From Stentor coeruleus (lineage: Eukaryota > Ciliophora > Heterotrichea > Heterotrichida > Stentoridae): a stretch of DNA of 44,423 nt. The DNA is taken from positions 1 through 44,423 of the forward strand of contig MPUH01000587.1 of NCBI GenBank assembly GCA_001970955.1, read 5' to 3'. Of this stretch, positions 10,812-20,398 are shown one piece after another. The notes under the pieces were generated by a model that searched no databases, had not been told where the DNA came from, and worked only from the letters and a program-made list of their open reading frames with translations. Both the position numbers and the translations under genes were made by a program. Numbering within the stretch: position 1 is the stretch's first letter; the number at the start of each line of letters is the position of its first letter.

Positions 10812-12419
10812 ATGGATTTGCTGACCTGCCCAATTTGTATGCATGAATTTAACTCTGACAACTACATCCCTCTAATCCTCCACTGTGGTCATACATTTTG
10901 CAAGAAATGCATAGAAAATACTGAACGAAGAATGGGTGCTTTACAATGCTCACTATGCCGAGGTCTTGATTTCCGAGATATTTCCGTAATCAAAAAAAAC
11001 CTCATAGTCTTCCAAAATCTAAACCCTTCAGGTAAAGTTCCTTTAGTTCCATGTCCAATTCACTCATCAAATGAATGCACATTTTTCTGTTCAACTGAGA
11101 ATATTCCATTCTGTTCTAAATGTGTTACAACCCATAAAACTCATGAGTTTTACGATATAGATGATCAACAGATAACCCAAGGGACTGATATTAAAATTGA
11201 TGATAAATTAACTTGTGTTCAAGAAGCATTAAAAATCGCTAATGATGAAAGGTCTAAAGCTATTACAATAATGGAAAGATTTGATGGGAAAAAAGAACAG
11301 AAACTTTCTGAGCTTAATAAAAAATTCGATGAAATAATCGAGCAAATCAATATCAAAAGAAAAAACTTTGTCCAGTGTTTGAATGGAAAGTACAATTCAA
11401 CAGCGAGGAAAATCCAAAAAGTAATTGAAAGCTGTGAGGATATCATAACGAAAAAAAAAATAGACGCAAAAACCCTTCTTAACGGGAAAAAAGAGATTAG
11501 TTTTTTAGCTAGTTCAGCTCGATATAAAGCTTTTCAACAATTAGAAACAATCGACTTATCATCAACATCATTATCTAAAGATATAAATAAATTAGAAGAA
11601 GTAATAGAAACAGCTGATTTAGAAGTCCCAATAAATTCATCAAGTATTCTTGAATCAATACTTAATCTTAAAACCCCAGATATGCAATTAGAAGAAGCAT
11701 TTCAATTCAAACCTAAAGATGTAAGTCTTATAATCCATGAAAACAATCCTCATCAAGTTGAATTAGTAAACCAGCTTATAGAAGAAGGTATCGAAATATC
11801 ATCAAAAGTTAAGGCGATATTAGAAAATACTGATAGGAAATTTTTCATGCCACAAGAATGTAGACCTTATGAAGATCGTCCTCAAAGAATAGGTTTTAAT
11901 ACAACAATTTCAGCACCTCATATGCATGCTTATACATTAGGTTGGTTAGAAAAATTCATAAAACCAGGGATGACAATTTTAGATGTTGGATGTGGAAGTG
12001 GTTATTTGACTGTATGTTTAGCTAAAATGCTAGGTAAAGGAAGGGTTTTTGGAATTGATCATATAGAAGAACTTATTAATCAGGCTATGGAAAATATTTA
12101 TAAGTCACATCCTGAGTTTATGGATAATTCAGAAATCCAAATACAGATGATTCATAGGGATGGGCGATTAGGTTTAGCTGAATATGGACCTTTTAATATT
12201 ATACATATTGGAGCATCAACACCTGAAGTCCCATCTGCGCTTATAGATCAACTTGCACCTGGAGGTATTTTAATGGCACCCATTGGACCGATTACTTCGA
12301 ATCAGAGAATTACGTTTATTGAAAAAACTTTGAATGGAAGCTTGAACTCAAGTAGTGGACTTGGGGTATGCTATGCACCATTGACTGATAGAGAAAAACA
12401 ATGTCCTGCTTCATATTAG
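10812..12419 (+). CDS. RING / B-box / coiled-coil protein fused to protein-L-isoaspartate O-methyltransferase
   Basis: 535 aa, no intron. Residues 6-49 are a C3HC4 RING (CPIC, CGHTFCKKC, CSLC). Residues 81-112 are a B-box (CPIH, CSKC, THKTH). About residues 130-215 are coiled coil. This is the TRIM (RBCC) order of E3 ubiquitin ligases. Residues 313-525 are a full PCMT domain: DRKFFMP, YEDRPQRIGFNTTISAPHMH, the SAM-binding LDVGCGSGYLT, RVFGIDHIEELI, DGRLG and LIDQLAPGGILMAPIG. PCMT methylates L-isoaspartyl residues in aged proteins to start their repair. The substrate-contact and SAM motifs all look intact, so the enzyme is probably active. The fusion suggests that isoaspartyl-damaged proteins are recognised and then repaired or ubiquitylated; that link is inference. 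Vertebrate PCMTD1/2 pair a PCMT fold with a cullin-ligase-binding tail, a different architecture with a similar theme. Confidence 0.92.
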   Translation: MDLLTCPICMHEFNSDNYIPLILHCGHTFCKKCIENTERRMGALQCSLCRGLDFRDISVIKKNLIVFQNLNPSGKVPLVPCPIHSSNECTFFCSTENIPFCSKCVTTHKTHEFYDIDDQQITQGTDIKIDDKLTCVQEALKIANDERSKAITIMERFDGKKEQKLSELNKKFDEIIEQINIKRKNFVQCLNGKYNSTARKIQKVIESCEDIITKKKIDAKTLLNGKKEISFLASSARYKAFQQLETIDLSSTSLSKDINKLEEVIETADLEVPINSSSILESILNLKTPDMQLEEAFQFKPKDVSLIIHENNPHQVELVNQLIEEGIEISSKVKAILENTDRKFFMPQECRPYEDRPQRIGFNTTISAPHMHAYTLGWLEKFIKPGMTILDVGCGSGYLTVCLAKMLGKGRVFGIDHIEELINQAMENIYKSHPEFMDNSEIQIQMIHRDGRLGLAEYGPFNIIHIGASTPEVPSALIDQLAPGGILMAPIGPITSNQRITFIEKTLNGSLNSSSGLGVCYAPLTDREKQCPASY

Positions 12420-13287
12420 AATATTAGTTTATAATAGTTTTATAATGAATATTTTAGGTTGAGATTGGATAATAGGTTATTATGGATACTTTTGAATTTC
12501 GGTTTAGGCTTGGATTTTTTTTGGTTTTTGAAAGAGAAAATTTGGATTTTTTCCATAATGTGGATGATTTTTTAATTTTATGACTGTATTCCAGTACAAA
12601 AATTATACAACAACATCAATCAATCTCATATCACATCATACTAACAAACTCAAATACATAATATCATTATCTTCCTCTATCACATAAAAAACCTAAATAA
12701 ATCCTTTATTACAATTTCTATCATCTTTTCCATATCAGAACTGCGACATTTCCTTATAAATACACATTTTTTACCTATAAAAGCCTCAATCACTTTCTTT
12801 TGCCACAAAAAAAGCTTATAAACTCAAACTAATTTATATCATATTAACTATAAAAAAATCAGTAAAAATGTCTGCGCAAAAATATAAATTTACAAAAGGC
12901 CAAGATGCATATTTCTTCAAGTACTCACCTAAAAAAACCCAACTTCCCATGACAAAAATCATTATCCTAACAAGCCATTATTGAAATCTTACTATTATTT
13001 AAATCCAAGTTCATTTTATCAAAAAGTTATTATTTGGCCATAATCTAAATAATCAGAAATCTTAACAAGAATTTTCATATAATATAATTGCAAACATCAT
13101 ATATGACATATCTGATTAGATATTTCACATAAAAATTTTGTTTTGTAGAATACCACATTAAATATAAAAATCTAAGTTTAATGTGGAAGAAAAACCTTAT
13201 GAATCAATTTTTATAATATATAATTAGAGTTAAATGACTATTCATATACAACTATATGATATTTCTAATAACAAATTAGGTTTATAA
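12420..13287. other. Intergenic region
   Basis: About 0.87 kb between the RING-PCMT and DOMON genes. Only the 38-codon ORF at 12868 stands out. Confidence 0.5.
12868..12984 (+). CDS. Possible small protein, 38 aa
   Basis: ATG at 12868 to TGA at 12982. The product starts MSAQKYKFTKGQDAYFFKYS and is basic. No family is recognised and no micro-intron extends it. It has its own AT-rich leader with aaaaATG context like neighbouring genes. It could be chance. Confidence 0.2.
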   Translation: MSAQKYKFTKGQDAYFFKYSPKKTQLPMTKIIILTSHY

Positions 13288-15597
13288 ATGGTGGTTGAAT
13301 TAATTCTCCTCATCTCAGTAGCACTAGGCTCAGGGGTTGTAGAAGATATAGATAAAGCGTATTATCAAAACTATAGTTATGAGGCTAGAAACAATATTGG
13401 AAAGACACAAATTGAAGAAATGAATAAAAATTCAATTCCACCAAATATAACCTCAGGATTTGCTATAGATAACAATTATTATTTGGGATGGAAATTTGAC
13501 ACTGATCAAATTACATTTTTATTTCAAGTAAGTCATATGTAGTGTAATAATATACAAGGATGGTGTGGGATTGATTTTGTTAAAGGAATGTCTCATTCAG
13601 AAATGATGATAGTTATAAACAATGGTGGTCAACCCGAAGTTTATGATTACTACAGTACATCCAACTCTAAGCCAACACAACAAGTATCTGGTTGTTTGAC
13701 CTTAATATCTAATCAATCTTCAGTAACTGCAAACGGTATAACTGCTTATTTCACAAGGCCATTGAAATGTTCAGACTCAAGATTTGAAATTTTTTCCTCA
13801 GGTTTAGCAACTCCTTTAAGTTGGGGATATTTATCATCAAACAAAGGTTTTGAACAGCATAATTCTAAAGGTGAAGGGGATATAGTATTTGGTACGACAA
13901 ATGCAACTTCATCTTGGGTTCCAAGCAGTAGTAATGATGATGATTTTTTTAATGACCATGGAACTATGATGTCAGTTATGTGGGCTGGGTTAATCCAACT
14001 GGCAATAATCTTTGTTAGATACTTCAAATGGTGGCCTTTTGCTGGAGCAATCCATTCAATTCTTGGATGTGTAGCTGCAATTTTTACTTTAATCACAGCA
14101 TATGAAGCTTTTAAAAAGGACAAAAATCCTTTTGATGCACTTCGTGGAGAAAAAGAACTAAATTATCATTCAAGACTAGCTTTTACTTTATGTGCTTTGA
14201 GTATGGGACAAATTTTTTTAGGTTTTTTCTGTAAGTATGTGCAAGTGTTTAAAAAAAGTATTAGAATGAATTCTTTGGCTAGAATATGTCATGCAGTACT
14301 TGGATGGACTCTTCCTGTTATGGCTATGGCTAATGTTAAATATGGTTGGAAGCTTAATGATGATGAAAGTAAGATGAATAATTATATATACCCAGTTTAT
14401 GGGGTACTTACTGCTGCTATTATCATTCTTGAGATTAGATATAGATGGGGTAGTTGTATTTATGAAAAGATTAGAAGCAAAAGGGTTAAACAAAGTAGAT
14501 CAGAGTCAATTGGGTCACTTATAGATGGAGAAAAACGTGTTCGGCATATTGATGTTTTTAAGGAAATAGTTGATTCTAAAAAACAATGGGTGTTTTGTGA
14601 TGATATGCTTCTAGATGTGTCATTATTTAAATTCAATCATCCAGGAGGGTTTTTTATGTTTAAAAAAATATATGGTCAAGACATTGGAAAATTTATAAAT
14701 GGCTGTTCATCACCTGATCATACAAGACCTTATTATCATACTGAAAGTGCAAGAGATATGCTTAAACATCTGAAAATCAAGAATATGGCTTATGCTTCTG
14801 AAGTCTTTGATCAAATCAGCGCAGGAGAATCTTTTGAATCTATGCAATGGAGTTTAGCAAATAGAGTTCAAATAGCCAAGTCAACTTATTGTTTAGAATT
14901 CACTTCACCAATATGGCAAATGAAAGCTCATCCTCCAGGATATGAGTGGATGGGTAAACATTTTCAAATCAAAGCAAGAATTGGTGGGAAGGTTATTAGA
15001 AGATACTACAGTATGGCTGCTGTAAATCTAGGAGCATGGGCAAGTGAAGTTCGTTCTCGAGGATATTCTACTAAAGAATACTCTATAGACCAAGACAAAA
15101 ATTATTTACGTTTTCATCTTAAACATTACAATGGTGGACTTATGACAACCCATTTAACTGAAATGCCAATTGGTACTTTTGTAACATTAAAAGGTCCATT
15201 AGGTCCTGGCTTGCTTATAGATTCAGAAATCCAAAATGATTATCTTGTATTTGGTGCAGGTACAGGAATACTTCCATTTCTTGATATTATTTATGCAGTA
15301 TGGTGTGGGAAACTTCCAAAAGTTGTACTTCATATTTACTGTAGTTTTAGAGATGAGGAATCAAGTTTTGCTGTTGATCTTATAGAAGCTACTGCTAAAA
15401 GATACCCAACATCTATAAAACTTTATTCTAGAGCTGGTGAAGCAGGGTTCCAATTACATTCTGAGTTCTGGAGGAATATTTTACCATTACATGGAGCGAA
15501 AATGGCTTGGATTTGTGGACCACCTCCATTTAACCGTAAAATCATCAGGATACTTAAAGGAGAAGGATTCAAAGCCGATAACATTATAGTTATTTAA
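13288..15597 (+). CDS. DOMON - cytochrome b561 - cytochrome b5 - FAD/NAD(P)H reductase, single chain
   Basis: 764 aa after removing the intron 13528-13542. Residues 1-18 are a signal peptide or anchor (ELILLISVALGSGVV). About residues 30-205 are a DOMON-like domain (GFAIDNNYYLGWKF, QGWCGIDFVKGMSHSEMM). Residues 220-385 are a cytochrome b561 core with multiple helices and candidate haem His in NDHGT, GAIHSILG, NYHSRLAF and ICHAVLGW. Residues 415-500 are a cytochrome b5 domain with FNHPGG and a second His region (PYYHTESA). Residues 525-764 are a ferredoxin-reductase module: RRYYSMAA (FAD), FGAGTGILPFL (NAD) and CGPPPFNR. The order suggests NAD(P)H electrons pass through FAD, b5 and b561 across the membrane to the lumenal or extracellular DOMON haem or an acceptor such as ferric iron, copper or ascorbyl radical. 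The acceptor is inferred. Confidence 0.88.
13528..13542 (+). other. Intron, 15 nt
   Basis: gtaagtcatatgtag. Removal joins FLFQ to CNNIQGWCGIDF, continuing the DOMON domain. Confidence 0.93.
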
Positions 15598-15780
15598 GTT
15601 CTAGAATATGAATATCTTTATTAAAAAATGGTTTATTTGTGTTTATATAACAAAAAAAAAATATTTTCCTATTCACAATCATATAAAGTTGATGATTTTA
15701 TATACATATTATTATTATCTATATGTTTACTTCTATATACTATATTCCAAAGTTATGTTCTTTATTCTATTTGTATAAAA

Positions 15781-16555
15781 ATGTCTTTCATAACTAGTAA
15801 ACACAATCCTGCTACAGGACTCAAGATTTACTTTATAAGACATGCGGAATCACTTAACAATATTCGTTGTCATGATGATCTTCAAGGTTATGAGCATCTT
15901 AGATCTCATGACCCAGATCTATCTCCAAGAGGATATGAACAAGCATCTCAATTAGCTCAGTTTATCCGTCAACATGAACAACTAGGAGAAGTTTCTGAAA
16001 GTAATTCTTTACATAGTTCACTGTAGTGCAATGTTCAGATCTTTATTAACAGCTCAAGCCTTGCAAAAGGAACTTGGGATCAACCCTGAAATATGGTTGA
16101 TTTACCATGAAGTTAAAGGTTGCAGGGAGCTTAATCGAGGTTTTCCTGGTATGTCAAGGCAGGAGATCACCGAAAGGTTTCCAGGTTTTATAATTCCTGA
16201 TGGGGTTACTGATGCCGGGTGGTTTTTACGTGATGATTCTGAGAGTGAGGAAGAGGGATGGGTAAGATCGAAAAGAGTATGGGATAGATTAAGACATATG
16301 GGAGATGAAGAAAAGTATCAGGGAAAATCGATTATTATTATCACTCATGGTTTATTTATGGACTTTCTTATTGGAAGAGTTTGTAATAGGGAAATGAAAG
16401 GAGGTAAACTTTATATAGAGCCACGCTTTGTTTTTTTTAACACTGGGTATTCTTTAGTTTGGGTTAAGCATCATAAGCCTATTGTATACTTTTTAGATCG
16501 CATTGAACATTTAGCGGTAATGCCTCTTATGTATCATGAAGGTGAATTAGAATAG
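15781..16555 (+). CDS. Histidine-phosphatase-superfamily (phosphoglycerate mutase-like) protein
   Basis: 252 aa after removing the 16-nt intron 16001-16016. Catalytic features: LKIYFIRHAESLNN (the RHxE phosphohistidine motif near residue 20), SPRGYEQASQLA, the spliced IHCSAMFRSLLTAQAL (substrate-site Arg) and IIIITHGLFMDFL (second catalytic His near residue 184). This clade acts as small-molecule or protein phosphatases; the substrate cannot be told. The frame is open back to an ATG at 15628, which would add 51 residues with a hydrophobic run. That stretch is low-complexity AT-rich DNA, so the ATG at 15781, just before the conserved domain, is preferred. The stop is TAG. Confidence 0.87.
16001..16016 (+). 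other. Intron, 16 nt
   Basis: gtaattctttacatag. Removal yields IHCSAMFRS across the junction, a conserved block of the phosphatase family. Confidence 0.95.
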
Positions 16556-16888
16556 AATTATAATCATTTTATTATGAAAGAAATTAGGTAATTAACAAAG
16601 TGATTGGAAAGTTGTAGTTTTATTATAAGTTTTGGATTATAGCTTTTTGTGGGCTTGGGGAATTTATGTGAATTAAAATATCTTTGATTATTAGGTGAGT
16701 TAATTACTTTATTATGAGAATTTTGTGTTAGAAAAAATATAACTTTAACATCACTTTCATTAAGTATAAAGATATCCTATAATACAAATTTTTAAAGAGT
16801 TGATAATCGTCAAGCTTTATGTTATAAACGAATAAGTAAATTTACCTATTAATAGCTTGATTAGTTTTATGAATTCGATATAATAGTT
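16556..16888. other. Intergenic region
   Basis: AT-rich stretch of 333 nt between the histidine-phosphatase gene and the coiled-coil relic. Nothing recognised. Confidence 0.5.
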
Positions 16889-17306
16889 ATGAGGAACGCT
16901 AAAGAAAAGACTCCAACAAAAGATATCACAACAGAAAACCAAGAATAATGAAAGAAACTCCAAGAACTTCAAGCTTCAATTGAAGTAAAAGAAAGCCTCA
17001 GCCAAACTCTTGAAAAGGAAAACCAGAAGCTGAAAATGCTCCAGAACTTTAATTCAGTTTTTACAAAAACCCAAGCTAGTAAAGATTCAGCAATAATCAC
17101 ACAAGATACTTAATGAGCTTATAAAAGTAAAAACAACAATCGAAGAAGAAGTTGAAGAAATTTCTAAGCTAAGAAAAGATAAAGCAGACTTGAACAATAA
17201 AATCAGCGTAATTGATCAAGAATTAGGACAAATAAAACCAAATACTGGAGAAGTTGCTAGAAGGGGAATTAGAGATAAAAGTTTTGGAGGTTATTCTTTA
17301 AAGTAG
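16889..17306 (+). pseudogene. Broken coiled-coil gene
   Basis: The ATG at 16889 opens 19 codons that end in TAA TGA (16946-16951). The same frame then runs 53 codons of Lys/Glu/Gln-rich coiled coil (KKLQELQASIEVKESLSQTL) to TAA at 17111. A +1 frame starting near 17106 continues the coiled coil (IEEEVEEISKLRKDKADLNN) and ends at TAG 17304 after GEVARRGIRDKSFGGYS. No 15-16-nt GT...AG intron removes either break. It is probably a decayed gene, though sequence errors are possible. Confidence 0.5.
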
Positions 17307-17546
17307 GTAAAACTATTGTCATAGATGATTGATTAGAGTAAAATAATGATTTCATTTTGATTAGGATAATATTTTTATAGTAAGAAAATATATATAAGGA
17401 TATGATTTTATTATAAAATATTATCGATTAATTTGACTCGAAAATAAATGTAAAGTTGTTATAAAATTGTATTTTTATTAGGTTAACTTTAATACAAATT
17501 TTATTAATAATAAACTTGTGTTAAAATTAGAGTATTATATTAAATA

Positions 17547-18499
17547 TCATTTATAATTATTAAAATCGAGTAACTTACGCTTAGCAATACTTTGAAATAG
17601 CCACTGTGGACTTACTTTCGGAATTTTTCTATTTTTATTCGAGTCTTGCTCATTTATTATTTCAACAATAACTAGTGTGCAAAAATTAGTTTTATTTTCA
17701 ATATAGCAAGCACCTGAAGCTTGTAAAAGATCTATGACAACTTTTTTGATTTCAGTTGTTTGTATATCACAATAAACTACCTGCCCAGTCAATAAATTTT
17801 CATAACTACACTTATTAACATAGTCCTTACNGTTATATCATCAACCCTATTATCAAATCTTTTTACATCATTATCAACTGATGTTTTTATTTTTTTTGCC
17901 TCTAAACTTTTATTATTAATTTCTGTAGAATCACATTTTTTCTTAGATCTTCTGCTTGTTCTTTCAAGTAAAAATGTATCAGAAAGCCTAATTTCTTTTT
18001 GTATTTTTTTCATAGACTTTTTATTTATTATCTCTGTATTATCAAGTATTATATCATTTTGACTTTTTGTTTCTCTCTCACCATTTTGTTTTATTAAAGG
18101 GATTTTAGACTCTTTTAGTATCAGAAAGTTTATTTTTATTTTTTCTGATATACGACGAAATTCTAAACGTAATGAATTTAATTCTACAAGGAATTCTTTT
18201 TTCATGAATTTACATGAATTTATGTTTGAAGTTGCACCTTTTCTGTACACTTTACAAAATATTTCAACTGATTCAGAAAATATTGTTAAAGCAAATGGGT
18301 TTTCATATCCTGTATAGAATATACTGATTTTTATACTGAAATCTCTTATTGGGTCGAATTCGATTACAAGCACAGCTAGATCTGATTGAGTTTCCCAAAA
18401 GGTTTTGGGATCGACACTTATCAGATTTCTTATTCCGCTAATTGATTGTAGAGGACATTCATTGAATGATTTGATCATGTAGTTTATTGTTTTCTTCAT
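17547..18499 (-). CDS. XRCC1-like protein with C-terminal BRCT domain (frame broken at an N)
   Basis: The N-terminal part (18499 to about 17830) has a beta-rich domain, residues 1-125, with SISGIRNLISVDPKTFW and VLVIEFDPIRDFSIKISIFY, resembling the XRCC1 N-terminal discoidin-like domain. A polar Lys/Ser-rich linker follows. The C-terminal part (to TGA at 17547) is a BRCT domain ending VSPQWLFQSIAKRKLLDF. The two parts are in different frames. The only break is at the N at 17831: if it stands for two bases instead of one, the whole reads as a single frame (about 317 aa) and the linker continues as KDYVNKCSYENLLTGQVVYC. The likely role is single-strand break repair scaffolding. The BRCT is clear; the XRCC1 identity is moderate. 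Confidence 0.6.
17831..17831. other. Ambiguous base N, probable indel site
   Basis: Single N exactly where the XRCC1-like frame shifts. One extra base here would restore the ORF. Confidence 0.8.
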
Positions 18500-19324
18500 T
18501 CTGGTGACTTTGAATTATAGGGGGGGTTTAAAGCATGATTGGAAGTTAATTTTATAAAAATGCATAAATGCAAATATAATATTTCCTACTTAATAAATTA
18601 TAGTGGAAATGTTTAATCCAATTAAAATTCTTAATATTTATAACCTAATGCATCAATTTTTTACTTCAAAATTTGATGTTTTTATAAGGAAAATTGTTAT
18701 TGTATATTAAATATAAATGAAAGTTATACAAATATTATATATAATGCAATATAAAAGAATAATAGAATAATTTCTTTAAACATAACGAAAAAAAAACTAT
18801 ACAAATATTATATATAATGCTATATAAAAAGATTATTAGAATATTTTCTTTAAACATACTGAAAAAATCACTTTTTTTTGCTAGTCAAATGTATTTTGTA
18901 GATAATAAAAATTTAATAATCTAGTGAATATATATAATGTAAGTATATAGCTAAAGATGATTTTAATATTAAAACAAAGGTATTTATTTTAAGTAATTTA
19001 ATCATTTTAGTTTTTAGTGAAGTTTATATGAACGAATGCTAGATTATTAAAATATTGTCTTTTAGTATCATATTTAAATTTTGCAGGCTATAATGCTAAC
19101 TTTTAGTTTCTTGTTTTTATTTGTGAAATCATTTGCGCTTAATTTCATGATTATATTTTCAAAAAAATTATAAGGTCTAGGCAGCACTAAAGGCATTAGG
19201 TGAAAACTTTTGTTTTATATTTACATTATTATGATTTCAACACTATTAAAAGTCCTTTCATTACCACAAATCATTATTAAAATAAACTAAGTCAAACATA
19301 GTTTAAATATAAAAAAACATAAAA
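18500..19324. other. Intergenic region
   Basis: About 0.8 kb, very AT-rich, between the divergent XRCC1-like and basic-protein genes. It contains the imperfect duplication at 18725 and nothing else recognised. Confidence 0.5.
18725..18867. repeat. Imperfect 73-bp tandem duplication
   Basis: Both copies begin tatacaaatattatatataa (18725 and 18798) and end with a tttctttaaacata...gaaaaaa block, with scattered substitutions and small indels. This duplication looks older than the perfect ones at 5382 and 10621. Confidence 0.75.
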
Positions 19325-19891
19325 ATGATATCCTATGAAAATTTGGAAGAAACAAAAATACCTGTATTAAAAGTAAAAATCAGAAGAAGAAAATCAAGCC
19401 ATGAGAAATTTGGTGACAATCCTTTTTTAAAATCTTTTTTAAAAGCTTCTATGGAACCAAAAGTAACTTTACCAAAAGTAGAGGTATTATACGAAAACCA
19501 AATTATTGATAAGGATGAAGGAAAATCTCAACTTACATACAGACCTCTAACTTCACCGATATCAGTTATCCTTAAAAGTCAAGAAGGCTCACAAAACTTA
19601 AAAAAAATAGTAAGATCACGACTAAAGGAACTACCTAAGATTAAAAAAAAAGATAATCTAAATACAAAAGATATCATAATCGCAGGTAACTCAGTTAAAT
19701 ATTATGATTGGCTAAGCACATTTCTTAATTTTCCCACTTTCGCCAAAGAGAATTTATTATCAGAGAAAGCAAAGCAAATACGATTATCATCAACACCTTT
19801 AAGAATTAAGAGTTCAAATAATAGCATGAAAAAAAGATTACTCAAAAGCAAATACAAAGTACAAGCAAGGTTTTTTTCTAAAATAGTGTAA
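19325..19891 (+). CDS. Small basic protein of unknown function
   Basis: 188 aa, rich in Lys, Arg and Ser. It starts MISYENLEETKIPVLKVKIR and contains KYYDWLSTFLNFPTFAKENL as its one hydrophobic or aromatic patch, then a strongly basic tail. No family recognised. It has clean ATG and TAA and no intron. The composition suggests binding to nucleic acid or microtubules, but that is only a guess. Confidence 0.6.
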   Translation: MISYENLEETKIPVLKVKIRRRKSSHEKFGDNPFLKSFLKASMEPKVTLPKVEVLYENQIIDKDEGKSQLTYRPLTSPISVILKSQEGSQNLKKIVRSRLKELPKIKKKDNLNTKDIIIAGNSVKYYDWLSTFLNFPTFAKENLLSEKAKQIRLSSTPLRIKSSNNSMKKRLLKSKYKVQARFFSKIV

Positions 19892-20398
19892 TAACCTAAT
19901 GTAATATGTGTTTAGCGTATTTTATCTTATAATATTAAATATTTGATGATATATCTGATATTATACTAGGCAATAAAATTTCATTTCCTTTAATACTTAA
20001 AATTATATCTATAGATAAAATACAAAGAAAAGGTTTAAGTAATTCAAACTTGGTATTACAATTTTTAGATAATTAATTTATTACTAAAACTTAATTTTAG
20101 GGTTTATTAATTATAGTAATCTTAGAAATTGTTGATGAGGAATTATATAATCAATATATATAATGTAATAAGAAAAAAATTCTTAATAAAGAAATCATTC
20201 TTATGATGTACTAGAAAAATATATGACCTCCTACATAAAAATCAATATCAATCTCTTTTAACCAAATATTTAAAAACACTATCCATCAGCTTAATTTCCT
20301 ATAATAAACCAAATCTTCCTTCATAAAAAAAATCAAACAAAAAATTCTCTAATACTTTAAAACTCAAAACATGACACAACATTTATTATATATATTTT
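19892..20398. other. Intergenic region
   Basis: AT-rich, 507 nt. No gene or known signal seen. Confidence 0.5.

Noticed and set aside
15628..15780. 51-residue hydrophobic N-terminal extension of the histidine phosphatase
   Set aside because: It is AT-rich leader-like sequence rich in Tyr, Ile and Leu. The ATG at 15781 lies just before the conserved domain. It cannot be excluded.
17800..17835. A 20- or 25-nt GT...AG intron at the XRCC1-like frame break
   Set aside because: The lengths do not match the strict 15-16 nt seen elsewhere, and an N lies right there. One missing base explains the break more simply.
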